Shown here piece by piece: positions 1 through 4,964 of a stretch of DNA of 7,710 nt (its first letter is position 1; each line of letters opens with the position of its first letter). The DNA is taken from positions 1 through 7,710 of the forward strand of contig JBFGWM010000133.1 in assembly GCA_041588495.1 (NCBI GenBank), in the 5' to 3' direction. The notes under the pieces were generated by a model. It worked only from the letters and a program-made list of their open reading frames with translations, made no database searches and had not been told where the DNA came from. Position numbers and translations under genes: made by a program. Origin of the DNA: JBFGWM01 sp041588495. GTDB taxonomy: Bacteria; Pseudomonadota; Gammaproteobacteria; Pseudomonadales; JBFGWM01.

Positions 1-60
1 GCCGCCGCTGTGCGGCGACGTTCACCCGGCCTGCGGCCGGTTGTCGAACCGGGGGGTCTC
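1..60. other. Left-edge non-coding stretch with three small GC-rich hairpins
   Basis: No credible gene is visible here. Three potential 6-bp stems follow one another: 3-8 with 12-17 (loop TGT), 26-31 with 35-40 (loop TGC), and 37-42 with 47-52 (loop GTCG). The second and third share bases 37-40, so they exclude each other. This may be the end of an untranslated or RNA-coding region that continues to the left, or chance folding of GC-rich DNA. Confidence 0.3.
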
Positions 61-80
61 ATCAAATCCGCCCTCACCGG

Positions 81-117
81 CAATAAAAATGCCCGCACTG
101 GGCGGGCATTTTTATTG
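81..117 (-). terminator. Intrinsic terminator of tRNA-Ser (likely bidirectional)
   Basis: Bases 81-96 are perfectly complementary to 102-117, giving a 16-bp stem with a 5-base loop (ACTGG on the plus strand). The core is GCCCGC/GCGGGC, flanked by an A-run on one arm and a T-run on the other. On the minus strand the T-run TTTTTATTG follows the GC core, as expected of an intrinsic terminator. It begins one base beyond the CCA end of tRNA-Ser. The A/T arms are symmetric, so it could also stop plus-strand transcription. Confidence 0.88.
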
Positions 118-118
118 C

Positions 119-209
119 TGGCGGAGAGGGGGGGATTCGAACCCCCGATACGGGGTTACCGTATACACGCTTTCCAGGCGTGCTCCTTCAACCACTCGGA
201 CACCTCTCC
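119..209 (-). tRNA. tRNA-Ser, anticodon GGA
   Basis: The transcript would be 91 nt including an encoded CCA (119-121). The acceptor stem pairs 203-209 with 123-129 (GGAGAGG with CCTCTCC). The anticodon stem is CACGC/GCGTG around the 7-base loop CTGGAAA, which puts anticodon GGA at 173-175 (minus strand); it reads the UCC and UCU serine codons. The T-loop reads TTCGAAT on a GGGGG/CCCCC stem. A long variable arm with a TACGG/CCGTA stem is the class II feature expected of serine tRNA. The gene stands alone between its promoter and a terminator. I see no duplicated 3' tRNA end in the window that would mark it as an integration site. Confidence 0.97.
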
Positions 210-264
210 GGAACCCTGGGGCCGGGCGGGAGCCCGACGAATGTGCGCGTGGGAAAGGGCCGGA

Positions 265-293
265 ACTGTAAACGAGATACCGGGGCAAATCAA
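265..293 (-). promoter_or_regulatory. Candidate sigma70 promoter for tRNA-Ser
   Basis: Read on the minus strand, a -35 element TTGATT (288-293) and a -10 element TACAGT (265-270) are separated by exactly 17 bp, each matching consensus at 4 of 6 bases. Transcription would begin near 258, giving a leader of about 49 nt before the mature tRNA end at 209. The bases after the -10 are GC-rich, as is common at stringently controlled stable-RNA promoters; that link is an inference. A 5-bp stem (223-227 with 232-236) lies in the leader. Confidence 0.5.
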
Positions 294-310
294 TCGTGCG
301 GTATCGGCTG

Positions 311-1603
311 TCAGCCGCCGGGCTCGTCCTCGTCCTTGTCGTCGTCCATGGGGGTCAGCGACAGGTTGGAGAAATCCACCTTCTTTTCCTGTGCCGGGGC
401 GGCCGGCTTGGCCTGGGCCTGCTGGGGTGCCGGCTTCGCCGCTGGGGCGGCAGGCTTGGGCGGCGGTGCCTGAGGCGGCTCTTCCTCTTCGCCCTCCTGA
501 GCCTCCATGGAGAAGGTGGTGCCCGACTCTTCGCCGGGCGTCCCCTTGTGCAGGCGCATCTTGAGAGCGAGGTTGTTCTTGGAGTCCGCGTTCTTGAGCG
601 CTTCCTCGTCGGAGATCTTGCCCTCGACCCAGAGGTTGAACAGGGCCATGTCGAAGGTCTGCATGCCGACGTTACCGCTCTTCTCCATGACCGGCTTGAT
701 GCTGTCCACCTCGCCCTTCTTGATGAGGTCGGCGACGCGTGGCGAATTGAGGAGGATCTCGATGGCCGCCGCGCGTTTGCCGTCCACGGAGGGGATCAGG
801 CGCTGGGAGATGATGCCGCGCATGTTCAGGGACAGGTCGAGGAACAGCTGCTTGTGGCGCTCTTCCGGGAACATGTTGATGATCCGGGTCAGGGCCTGGT
901 TGGCATTGTTGGCATGCAGCGTCGATACACAGAGGTGGCCGGTCTCGGCGAACTCGATGGAGTGCTCCATGGTCTCGCGGGTCCGGATCTCCCCGATCAG
1001 GATCACGTCGGGCGCCTGGCGCAGGGTGTTGACCAGCGCGTCCTCGTAACTGTTGGTGTCGACGCCCACCTCGCGCTGGCTGATGACGCTCTTCTTGTGC
1101 CGGTGCACGAACTCCACCGGGTCCTCCACGGTAATGATGTGACCCGCGCTGTTGGTGTTGCGCAGGTTGATCAGCGCCGCCAGGGAGGTCGATTTACCGG
1201 ATCCGGTGCCGCCCACGAACAACACCAGGCCGCGTTTCTGCATGATCAGCTGGCCGAGCACCTTGGGCAGATTGAGATCTTCCAGGGAAGGGATATCGGT
1301 CTTGATAGTCCGGATCACCGCGGCCCACTCGCCGCGCTGCTTGTAGATGTTCACCCGGAAGCGGCCCACCCCCGACTCGGAGATGGCCAGGTTGCACTCC
1401 GGCTTGTCGTGGAAATCCTGCTTCTGCTCGTCATCCATGATCGACTCGCAGATCGCGCGCACCTCGCCCGGCTTGTGGCTCTCGGTGCCGGGGATCGGGG
1501 TCATGGCGCCGTAAAGCTTGGTGGACGGCGGCGCGCCTGTGGTGAGGAACAGGTCCGAGGCGTCGTTTTCCACCATGTACTTGAGATAATCGATGAACTG
1601 CAT
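311..1603 (-). CDS. pilU: Type IV pilus twitching motility ATPase PilU
   Basis: PilU is a cytoplasmic hexameric ATPase of the PilT/VirB11 secretion superfamily that works with PilT at the base of the type IV pilus to power retraction. The 430-residue product has the N-terminal PAS-like region typical of the family (opening MQFIDYLKYMVENDASDLFL), a Walker A at 131-139 (GGTGSGKST), an Asp box at 156-165 (IITVEDPVEF), a Walker B at about 200-207 (VILIGEIR) and a His box at 227-234 (STLHANNA). Stretches such as NTLRQAPDV and AETGHLC are characteristic of PilU/PilT. I chose the ATG at 1603 because an AGGTGG site lies 5 bases upstream and because PilU proteins begin at this point; an in-frame GTG at 1630 would add nine unconserved residues. 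From about residue 365 there is an unusual tail: acidic (EGEEEE), then Pro/Ala/Gln/Lys-rich, then a final acidic DDDKDEDE. PilU is commonly about 380 residues long, so this is an extension. No pilT lies beside it; the upstream neighbour is a nitroreductase. Confidence 0.95.
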   Translation of the reverse strand: MQFIDYLKYMVENDASDLFLTTGAPPSTKLYGAMTPIPGTESHKPGEVRAICESIMDDEQKQDFHDKPECNLAISESGVGRFRVNIYKQRGEWAAVIRTIKTDIPSLEDLNLPKVLGQLIMQKRGLVLFVGGTGSGKSTSLAALINLRNTNSAGHIITVEDPVEFVHRHKKSVISQREVGVDTNSYEDALVNTLRQAPDVILIGEIRTRETMEHSIEFAETGHLCVSTLHANNANQALTRIINMFPEERHKQLFLDLSLNMRGIISQRLIPSVDGKRAAAIEILLNSPRVADLIKKGEVDSIKPVMEKSGNVGMQTFDMALFNLWVEGKISDEEALKNADSKNNLALKMRLHKGTPGEESGTTFSMEAQEGEEEEPPQAPPPKPAAPAAKPAPQQAQAKPAAPAQEKKVDFSNLSLTPMDDDKDEDEPGG

Positions 1604-1608
1604 TGATT

Positions 1609-1614
1609 CCACCT
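1609..1614 (-). promoter_or_regulatory. Ribosome binding site that fixes the pilU start
   Basis: The minus strand reads AGGTGG here, 5 bases before the ATG at 1603. No comparable site precedes the in-frame GTG at 1630, so this decides the start. Confidence 0.7.
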
Positions 1615-1637
1615 GGTCAGGAGCCTGCACGGCCGCA

Positions 1638-1666
1638 AGAATACGGCGCGGAAGTTACAAGTTTAA
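1638..1666 (-). promoter_or_regulatory. Weak candidate promoter for pilU
   Basis: On the minus strand TTAAAC (1661-1666, 3 of 6 to the -35 consensus) and TATTCT (1638-1643, 4 of 6 to the -10 consensus) are spaced 17 bp apart. Transcription would start near 1631, leaving about 28 nt before the ATG. The 83-bp gap from the nitroreductase leaves room for a separate promoter, but read-through from upstream is equally possible. Confidence 0.25.
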
Positions 1667-1677
1667 TCCAAATTACC

Positions 1678-1705
1678 CGGACCCGTTCACCCCTCCCGGG
1701 GTCCG
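1678..1705 (-). terminator. Hairpin over the nitroreductase stop codon
   Basis: Bases 1678-1684 (CGGACCC) pair perfectly with 1699-1705 (GGGTCCG) around a 14-base loop that contains the nitroreductase stop codon (1687-1689). On the minus strand it is followed by GGTAATTTGG, which is not a real U-tract. It may reduce read-through into pilU or protect the transcript's 3' end, but a true terminator is doubtful. Confidence 0.3.
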
Positions 1706-2259
1706 TTCCAGGTTTCCACGAAGTCGGCAGGATCCAGCTCGGGCAGCTTCTTGATCGAACCCGAGGGCGTGCCCACGTACAGGAAACCGATGATGTGCTC
1801 GCTGTCGTCGAGGCCCAGGGCCCGCTTCACATGGGGATGAAACGCGTAGGTTCCGGTCCGCCACATGGCGCCGAGGCCGAGGGCGTGCACGGCCAGCATC
1901 ATGTTCTGGGCCGCACACCCGGCGGAAATGATCTGCTCGATCTCGGGAACCCGGTCGTGTTCCTGGGTGACCGCGAGCACAACCAGCACCATGGGCGCGC
2001 GCATGGCCATGTTGCGAATCTTTTCGGCCTGCTCCGGCGCCACCTCGCCGCAGTCGCCGCGGGCCGCCTCGAGGAACACCTCGCCAAGGGCCGCCCGCCC
2101 GTCGCCACTGATCTCCAAAAAACGCCAGGGACGCAACACCCCGTGGTCCGGCGCACGCAGGGCCGCCCGGTAGATGGCCTCGAGCTGTTCGCGGTCGGGC
2201 CCGGGCTCGCCGAGCACCGGGATCGATACCCGCGAGTGCAGCAGTTCCATGGCATCCAT
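1687..2259 (-). CDS. ydjA: YdjA-type NAD(P)H nitroreductase (FMN-dependent)
   Basis: This 190-residue protein belongs to the nitroreductase fold family and closely resembles E. coli YdjA (183 residues), an FMN-binding, probably dimeric oxidoreductase of unsettled physiological substrate that uses reduced pyridine nucleotide. Diagnostic stretches are the N-terminal helix MDAMELL, RAPDH at 35-39 followed by PW at 44-45, the SAGCAAQNM segment at 112-120, WRTG at 133-136 and GFLYVGTP at 158-165. The phosphate-binding motif near the N-terminus is R10-V-S12, where E. coli YdjA has RRS. No signal peptide or membrane segment is visible, so it should be cytosolic. The start at 2259 aligns with YdjA's first residue, although the upstream ribosome site is poor (a GGA about 9 bases away); an ATG at 2250 (residue 4) is the alternative. 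It is the first gene of a minus-strand unit with pilU downstream. A functional link to pili is not evident. Confidence 0.88.
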   Translation of the reverse strand: MDAMELLHSRVSIPVLGEPGPDREQLEAIYRAALRAPDHGVLRPWRFLEISGDGRAALGEVFLEAARGDCGEVAPEQAEKIRNMAMRAPMVLVVLAVTQEHDRVPEIEQIISAGCAAQNMMLAVHALGLGAMWRTGTYAFHPHVKRALGLDDSEHIIGFLYVGTPSGSIKKLPELDPADFVETWNGPREG

Positions 2260-2292
2260 GGCGTCAGGTCCGTGGTTTGCTGTAAAACTACT

Positions 2293-2298
2293 ATTCTA
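2293..2298 (-). promoter_or_regulatory. Candidate -10 element for the nitroreductase
   Basis: The minus strand reads TAGAAT, 5 of 6 to the -10 consensus, 33 bases before the nitroreductase start codon. A 17-bp spacer puts the -35 position at 2316-2321 (TCATAC), which is a poor match. That position overlaps the -10 element of the divergent plus-strand promoter. Confidence 0.45.
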
Positions 2299-2300
2299 GC

Positions 2301-2316
2301 CCACCGGGAGCGGTGG
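2301..2316. promoter_or_regulatory. Perfect palindrome between the divergent -10 elements (possible operator)
   Basis: CCACCG (2301-2306), GGAG (2307-2310) and CGGTGG (2311-2316) form a perfect 6-4-6 inverted repeat. It fills the gap between the minus-strand TAGAAT and the plus-strand TATGAT. A dimeric regulator bound here would sit in the spacer of both promoters. No regulator gene lies beside it. Confidence 0.45.
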
Positions 2317-2322
2317 TATGAT
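2314..2322 (+). promoter_or_regulatory. Extended -10 promoter of the Mpo1-like/AbgT operon
   Basis: The sequence TGGTATGAT combines a TGn extension with TATGAT (5 of 6 to the -10 consensus). Extended -10 promoters can work with a poor -35, which fits here because the -35 position (2294-2299, TTCTAG) is weak. Transcription would begin near 2329, leaving a leader of about 83 nt that carries the GATC repeats. Confidence 0.55.
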
Positions 2323-2360
2323 TTTACAAAAGCATGAATTCATTACAGATTCTTTAACAG

Positions 2361-2390
2361 ACTACAGATCACTGCGGATCACTGCAGATC
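2361..2390. repeat. Three 10-bp tandem repeats, each ending in GATC
   Basis: The units are ACTACAGATC (2361-2370), ACTGCGGATC (2371-2380) and ACTGCAGATC (2381-2390). The three GATC sites therefore recur exactly every 10 bp, about one helical turn. The block lies between the predicted transcription start and the GGAGG ribosome site of the Mpo1-like gene. GATC is the Dam methylation target, but whether this organism has Dam is unknown. Confidence 0.85.
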
Positions 2391-2411
2391 AAAGTCGCAC
2401 GGAGGGGAGCC

Positions 2412-2726
2412 ATGAGCAGCGAGACCCGGAAGTTCGAGTCCTTTGCGGATTTCTATCCGTACTACCTGGAAGAACACTCCAACGTCACCTGCCGCCGCCT
2501 GCACTACGCGGGCAGTACCCTCGTGTTACTGACGCTGGTCTACAGCCTGGTCACCGCCCAGTACCTGTTGCTGCTGCTGTTGCCGGTGTTCGGTTACGGG
2601 TTCGCCTGGGTGGGCCACTTCTTCTTCGAACACAACAAGCCGGCGACCTTCAAATACCCGTTCTACAGCCTCGCGGGCGACTGGGTGATGTACAAGGACA
2701 TGCTCACCGGCAAGATCAAGTTCTGA
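2412..2726 (+). CDS. Mpo1-like (DUF962) small membrane protein
   Basis: The 104-residue protein matches the DUF962/Mpo1-like family (yeast YGL010w type). Yeast Mpo1 is an iron-dependent dioxygenase of the endoplasmic reticulum that alpha-oxidises 2-hydroxy fatty acids; the role of bacterial members is not settled, so that activity is only a family-based guess here. The family signatures are present: a tyrosine-rich N-terminus (FYPYYLEEH), CRRLHYAGS around residues 27-35, a hydrophobic stretch at about 34-70, and GHFFFEHNKPATF at 68-80. Candidate metal-binding histidines are H22, H31, H69 and H74. Two inner-membrane helices are likely (about 35-50 and 51-68), with both ends probably in the cytoplasm. 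A strong GGAGG (2401-2405) lies 6 bases before the ATG. The AbgT-type gene follows after 10 bp, so the two are probably cotranscribed. Confidence 0.88.
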   Translation: MSSETRKFESFADFYPYYLEEHSNVTCRRLHYAGSTLVLLTLVYSLVTAQYLLLLLLPVFGYGFAWVGHFFFEHNKPATFKYPFYSLAGDWVMYKDMLTGKIKF

Positions 2727-2736
2727 GCCGCAACGC

Positions 2737-4248
2737 TTGAGCCAGGGACGACTCGCCAGGCTGCTCGATCGCGTCGAGCAGGCGGGGAACCGCCTGCCCC
2801 ATCCCACCACCCTGTTCATCATCCTGTGCGGACTGGTCCTGATCCTGTCGCAGATGGCTGCCGCCGGCGGCGTCTACGCGGTGCACCCGGTGGACGGCTC
2901 CCGCGTCGATGCCGTGAACCTGCTGGACCGCGACGGCCTGCACCGCATCCTCGGCGACATGGTGCGCAACTTCACCGGCTTCGCGCCGCTGGGCACGGTG
3001 CTGGTTGCCATGCTGGGACTCGGCGTGTGCGAGCACTCGGGACTGATCGGCGCCCTGCTGCGGCGCATGGTCGCCAATGCCCGGCCCGGGCGTCTCACCG
3101 CGGCCGTGGTTTTCGCCGGGGTGCTCTCCAGTATCGCCGCCGACGCCGGCTACGTGGTGCTGGTGCCACTGGCGGGCATCCTGTTCCTCGGCGCCGGGCG
3201 TCACCCGGTGGCGGGCATCGCCGCCGCCTTTGCCGGCGTGTCGGGCGGCTTCAGCGCCAACCTGCTGGTGGGCCCCGTGGACGCGCTGCTGGCCAGCCTG
3301 TCCACCGAGTCCGCGCGCCTGGTCGACCCCGGGTACACGGTGGCGATCACCGCCAACTACTGGTTCATGATCGTGTCCACGCTGCTCATCACCGTGCTCG
3401 GCACCTGGGTGACGGAACGCCTGGTCGCGCCGCGTCTCGGCGAGTGGGAGGGGGAGCGTGGGGCCGTGACTGAGGCCGCGGTCGGCTTATCGGCCGACGA
3501 GCGCCGGGGACTGCGCGCCGCAGGTGTCACCTTCGCCGTGATCGCCGTGCTGCTGCTCTGGGCCACGGTGCCGGATGACGGGCTCCTGCGCGACCCGGAA
3601 ACGGGATCCGTGCTCAACTCGCCCTTCATCCGCGGACTCGTGGCGCTGATCTTCCTGGTCGCGACCGCCTGCGGGCTGGCCTACGGCGTGGCCGCCGGCA
3701 CTTTCCGCAGCGACCGCGAATTCATCGAGTCCATGGAAAAGACCATGGCGACCATGGCCACGTACCTGGTGCTGATGTTCTTCGCCGCCCAGTTCGTGGC
3801 CTGGTTCGGCTGGTCGAACCTCGGCCTGATCCTCGCCGTGCGCGGCGCCCAGGGCCTGCAGGCGCTGCAGGTCGGCGCCATCCCGCTGATGATCACCTTC
3901 GTGCTGTTCATCGCCTTCCTCAACCTGTTCATCGGCAGCGCCTCGGCCAAGTGGTCGGTGCTGGGGCCGGTGTTCGTCCCCATGTTCCTGCTCGCCGGCG
4001 TGCCGCCCGAGATCACCCAGGCCGCCTATCGTATCGGCGACAGCAGCACCAACATCATCACCCCGCTGATGCCCTACTTCGGCATCGTGGTGGCGTTCGT
4101 GCGGCAGTACGACCACGAGGCCGGCATCGGCACCATCATCGCCCTCATGCTGCCCTTCTCCATCGCCTTCCTCGGCGGATGGAGCGTGCTGCTTGCCGCC
4201 TGGCTCCTGGTCGGCTGGCCCCTGGGTCCCGGCGCCCCGGTGCTGTAG
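2737..4248 (+). CDS. AbgT/MtrF-family transporter
   Basis: This 503-residue inner-membrane protein belongs to the AbgT family, whose members include E. coli AbgT (p-aminobenzoyl-glutamate uptake), Neisseria MtrF and Alcanivorax YdaH (reported to export sulfonamides and folate-pathway compounds). Family landmarks run in order: LPHPTTLF at 20-27, NFTGFAPLGTVLV at 78-90, GYVVLVPL at 138-145, AGVSGGFSANLL at 166-177, FFAAQFVA at 348-355, GSASAKW at 400-406 and AAYRIGDSSTNIITP at 429-443. D182, W406, P424 and R432 sit where, from memory, MtrF has its functionally important D193, W420, P438 and R446. The length is close to the usual 500-525. A TTG at 2737 is the only start compatible with the conserved N-terminus: no ATG or GTG occurs in frame between the upstream in-frame stop (2686-2688) and residue 40. 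Only a weak GAG precedes it, overlapping the stop of the Mpo1-like gene, so translational coupling is likely. The substrate cannot be inferred from sequence. Confidence 0.93.
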   Translation: MSQGRLARLLDRVEQAGNRLPHPTTLFIILCGLVLILSQMAAAGGVYAVHPVDGSRVDAVNLLDRDGLHRILGDMVRNFTGFAPLGTVLVAMLGLGVCEHSGLIGALLRRMVANARPGRLTAAVVFAGVLSSIAADAGYVVLVPLAGILFLGAGRHPVAGIAAAFAGVSGGFSANLLVGPVDALLASLSTESARLVDPGYTVAITANYWFMIVSTLLITVLGTWVTERLVAPRLGEWEGERGAVTEAAVGLSADERRGLRAAGVTFAVIAVLLLWATVPDDGLLRDPETGSVLNSPFIRGLVALIFLVATACGLAYGVAAGTFRSDREFIESMEKTMATMATYLVLMFFAAQFVAWFGWSNLGLILAVRGAQGLQALQVGAIPLMITFVLFIAFLNLFIGSASAKWSVLGPVFVPMFLLAGVPPEITQAAYRIGDSSTNIITPLMPYFGIVVAFVRQYDHEAGIGTIIALMLPFSIAFLGGWSVLLAAWLLVGWPLGPGAPVL

Positions 4249-4257
4249 AGCCTCCCG

Positions 4258-4279
4258 TTTTGTGAACTGCGTCACAAAA
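4258..4279 (+). promoter_or_regulatory. CRP/Vfr-type binding site upstream of the small membrane protein gene
   Basis: Arms TTTTGTGA (4258-4265) and TCACAAAA (4272-4279) form a perfect 8-bp inverted repeat around 6 bases (ACTGCG). The core TGTGA-N6-TCACA is the classical CRP half-site pair, and A/T flanks are typical. It is followed by a possible -10 element GATAAC (4303-4308, 4 of 6). A start near 4315 would put the site centre near -46, close to a class II activator position. A terminator role for the upstream transporter is less likely because no U-tract follows. Confidence 0.72.
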
Positions 4280-4385
4280 TAATTCACCGATCTTCACAAA
4301 CTGATAACTGGCGCACAGTTTCCCTGCGGCGCGCGGCGTACAGTTGTCTCCAATGCAATACGCAACCTCTGGCAGGAAAACGGAA

Positions 4386-4796
4386 ATGAAACTCAGCGAC
4401 ATCAGGGAAAAAGGACTGCGCGCCATTCTGGGCGGGGAAACCGACCTCGAGTACCGCGACCGCTACGTCGGGCTCACGATGACCGTGATCGGCCTCGTTG
4501 CCATGGCGATCCTGCCGGAAGCCGCGGAAGTCCGCACCTACTTCACCAGCAACACGCCGGACACCGACCTGATCTACCAGGTCCTGTTCTGCACCAGTTT
4601 TCTCGCGCTGATCGGGCCCTGCCTGATGCTGCCCTACCGGGTCGGCGCGCTGCCGCTGGTGTTCGCCATCGGCTGGACCATTCTCCAGGTCAACGCCGAG
4701 TTCAATCCTGAACCGACTTTGGCCGAGACCGCGAAACAGGTGCTGCCGGCAGAAGACCGCGCCTACAACGAGGACCTGCTGGTCGCGCACAACTAG
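4386..4796 (+). CDS. Unrecognised small inner-membrane protein, 136 aa
   Basis: I do not recognise a family. The predicted protein opens with a charged, probably cytoplasmic segment (residues 1-26, MKLSDIREKGLRAILGGETD...), then shows three hydrophobic stretches at about 27-44, 63-82 and 86-103. A polar link containing PEAAEVRTYFTSNTPDTD lies between the first two, and an acidic tail follows (PAEDRAYNEDLL). Three helices would put the two ends on opposite sides of the membrane. The ATG at 4386 is preceded by AGGA (4374-4377) at 8 bases. An in-frame ATG at 4344 has no ribosome site and would overlap the likely promoter region, so it was not chosen. The gene has its own leader with a CRP-type site, and a strong hairpin follows, so it looks monocistronic. 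It lies just upstream of a pilY1-type gene that has a closely similar regulatory site; a role in the pilus or surface-contact regulon is an inference from that alone. Confidence 0.75.
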   Translation: MKLSDIREKGLRAILGGETDLEYRDRYVGLTMTVIGLVAMAILPEAAEVRTYFTSNTPDTDLIYQVLFCTSFLALIGPCLMLPYRVGALPLVFAIGWTILQVNAEFNPEPTLAETAKQVLPAEDRAYNEDLLVAHN

Positions 4797-4816
4797 GCGT
4801 TACCGGCGCCGCCCCC

Positions 4817-4845
4817 CGCCCCGACGGTCCGTGACCGCCGGGGCG
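4817..4845 (+). terminator. Strong hairpin after the small membrane protein gene
   Basis: CGCCCCG (4817-4823) pairs with CGGGGCG (4839-4845), and CGGTC (4825-4829) with GACCG (4833-4837), separated by one A-C mismatch around a CGT loop. It starts 20 bases after the stop codon. The following TCTCGCG is not a U-tract, so it may be a weak terminator or a 3'-end stabiliser. Confidence 0.5.
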
Positions 4846-4924
4846 TCTCGCGTTGGCAGCGCGTGCCCATGGACCGTCATCCAGCCCCACAATTAAATTC
4901 CAGCCCGTACACGCGTTCAATTTT

Positions 4925-4946
4925 TTTCGTGAACCCGGTCACAATT
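4925..4946 (+). promoter_or_regulatory. CRP/Vfr-type binding site of the pilY1-type gene
   Basis: CGTGA (4928-4932), six bases (ACCCGG) and TCACA (4939-4943) form a CRP-like site with one mismatch from the ideal half-sites, with T-rich and A/T-rich flanks. It shares 16 of 22 positions with the site at 4258-4279. Its centre at 4935.5 lies about 41.5 bp before the start predicted from the -10 element at 4965-4970, the standard class II activator geometry. The expected -35 hexamer (CAATTT, 4942-4947) is poor and overlaps the site, consistent with activator dependence. Confidence 0.65.
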
Positions 4947-4964
4947 TGCGCTGCCCATCTCGCG

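Noticed and set aside
119..209. tRNA-Ser as the integration site of a genomic island
   Set aside because: No integrase gene and no repeated copy of the tRNA 3' end is visible in the window.
10..564. A plus-strand frame running through the tRNA and the pilU 3' end
   Set aside because: It crosses a tRNA gene on the other strand and a strong terminator, and it resembles no protein.
296..1606. A 436-codon open frame on the plus strand, exactly opposite pilU
   Set aside because: The minus strand encodes a full PilU with all motifs. The antisense frame has no recognisable domain and an odd composition rich in His, Asp and Arg, as expected of a shadow frame in GC-rich DNA.
1601..1630. GTG at 1630 as the pilU start
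   Set aside because: The conserved PilU N-terminus begins at the ATG at 1603, which has an AGGTGG ribosome site at good spacing; the extra nine residues look unlike the family.
2323..2351. TTTACA (2323-2328) as a -35 element for the Mpo1-like gene
   Set aside because: The hexamer is good (5 of 6), but the bases 16-18 bp downstream (around 2345-2352) do not resemble a -10. The extended -10 at 2314-2322 is more convincing.
2318..2740. A 140-codon plus-strand frame starting in the promoter region and overlapping the Mpo1-like gene
   Set aside because: Its ATG overlaps the predicted -10 element, it has no ribosome site, and the Mpo1-like frame with conserved motifs covers the same bases.
4258..4279. 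The 8-6-8 palindrome read as the terminator of the transporter gene
   Set aside because: The stem is A/T-rich and no U-tract follows. The match to the CRP core is the better explanation, although a minor terminator effect cannot be excluded.
3487..4287. A 266-codon open frame antisense to the AbgT-type gene
   Set aside because: It is rich in Gly, His, Gln and Asp without a domain, and it lies wholly over a well-supported transporter gene.
4344..4385. ATG at 4344 as the start of the small membrane protein
   Set aside because: No ribosome site precedes it, whereas the ATG at 4386 has AGGA at 8 bases and gives a sensible N-terminus.
4883..4908. Two copies of CCAGCCC in the gap before pilY1
   Set aside because: Seven-base GC-rich direct repeats with no further symmetry are too short to separate from chance here.
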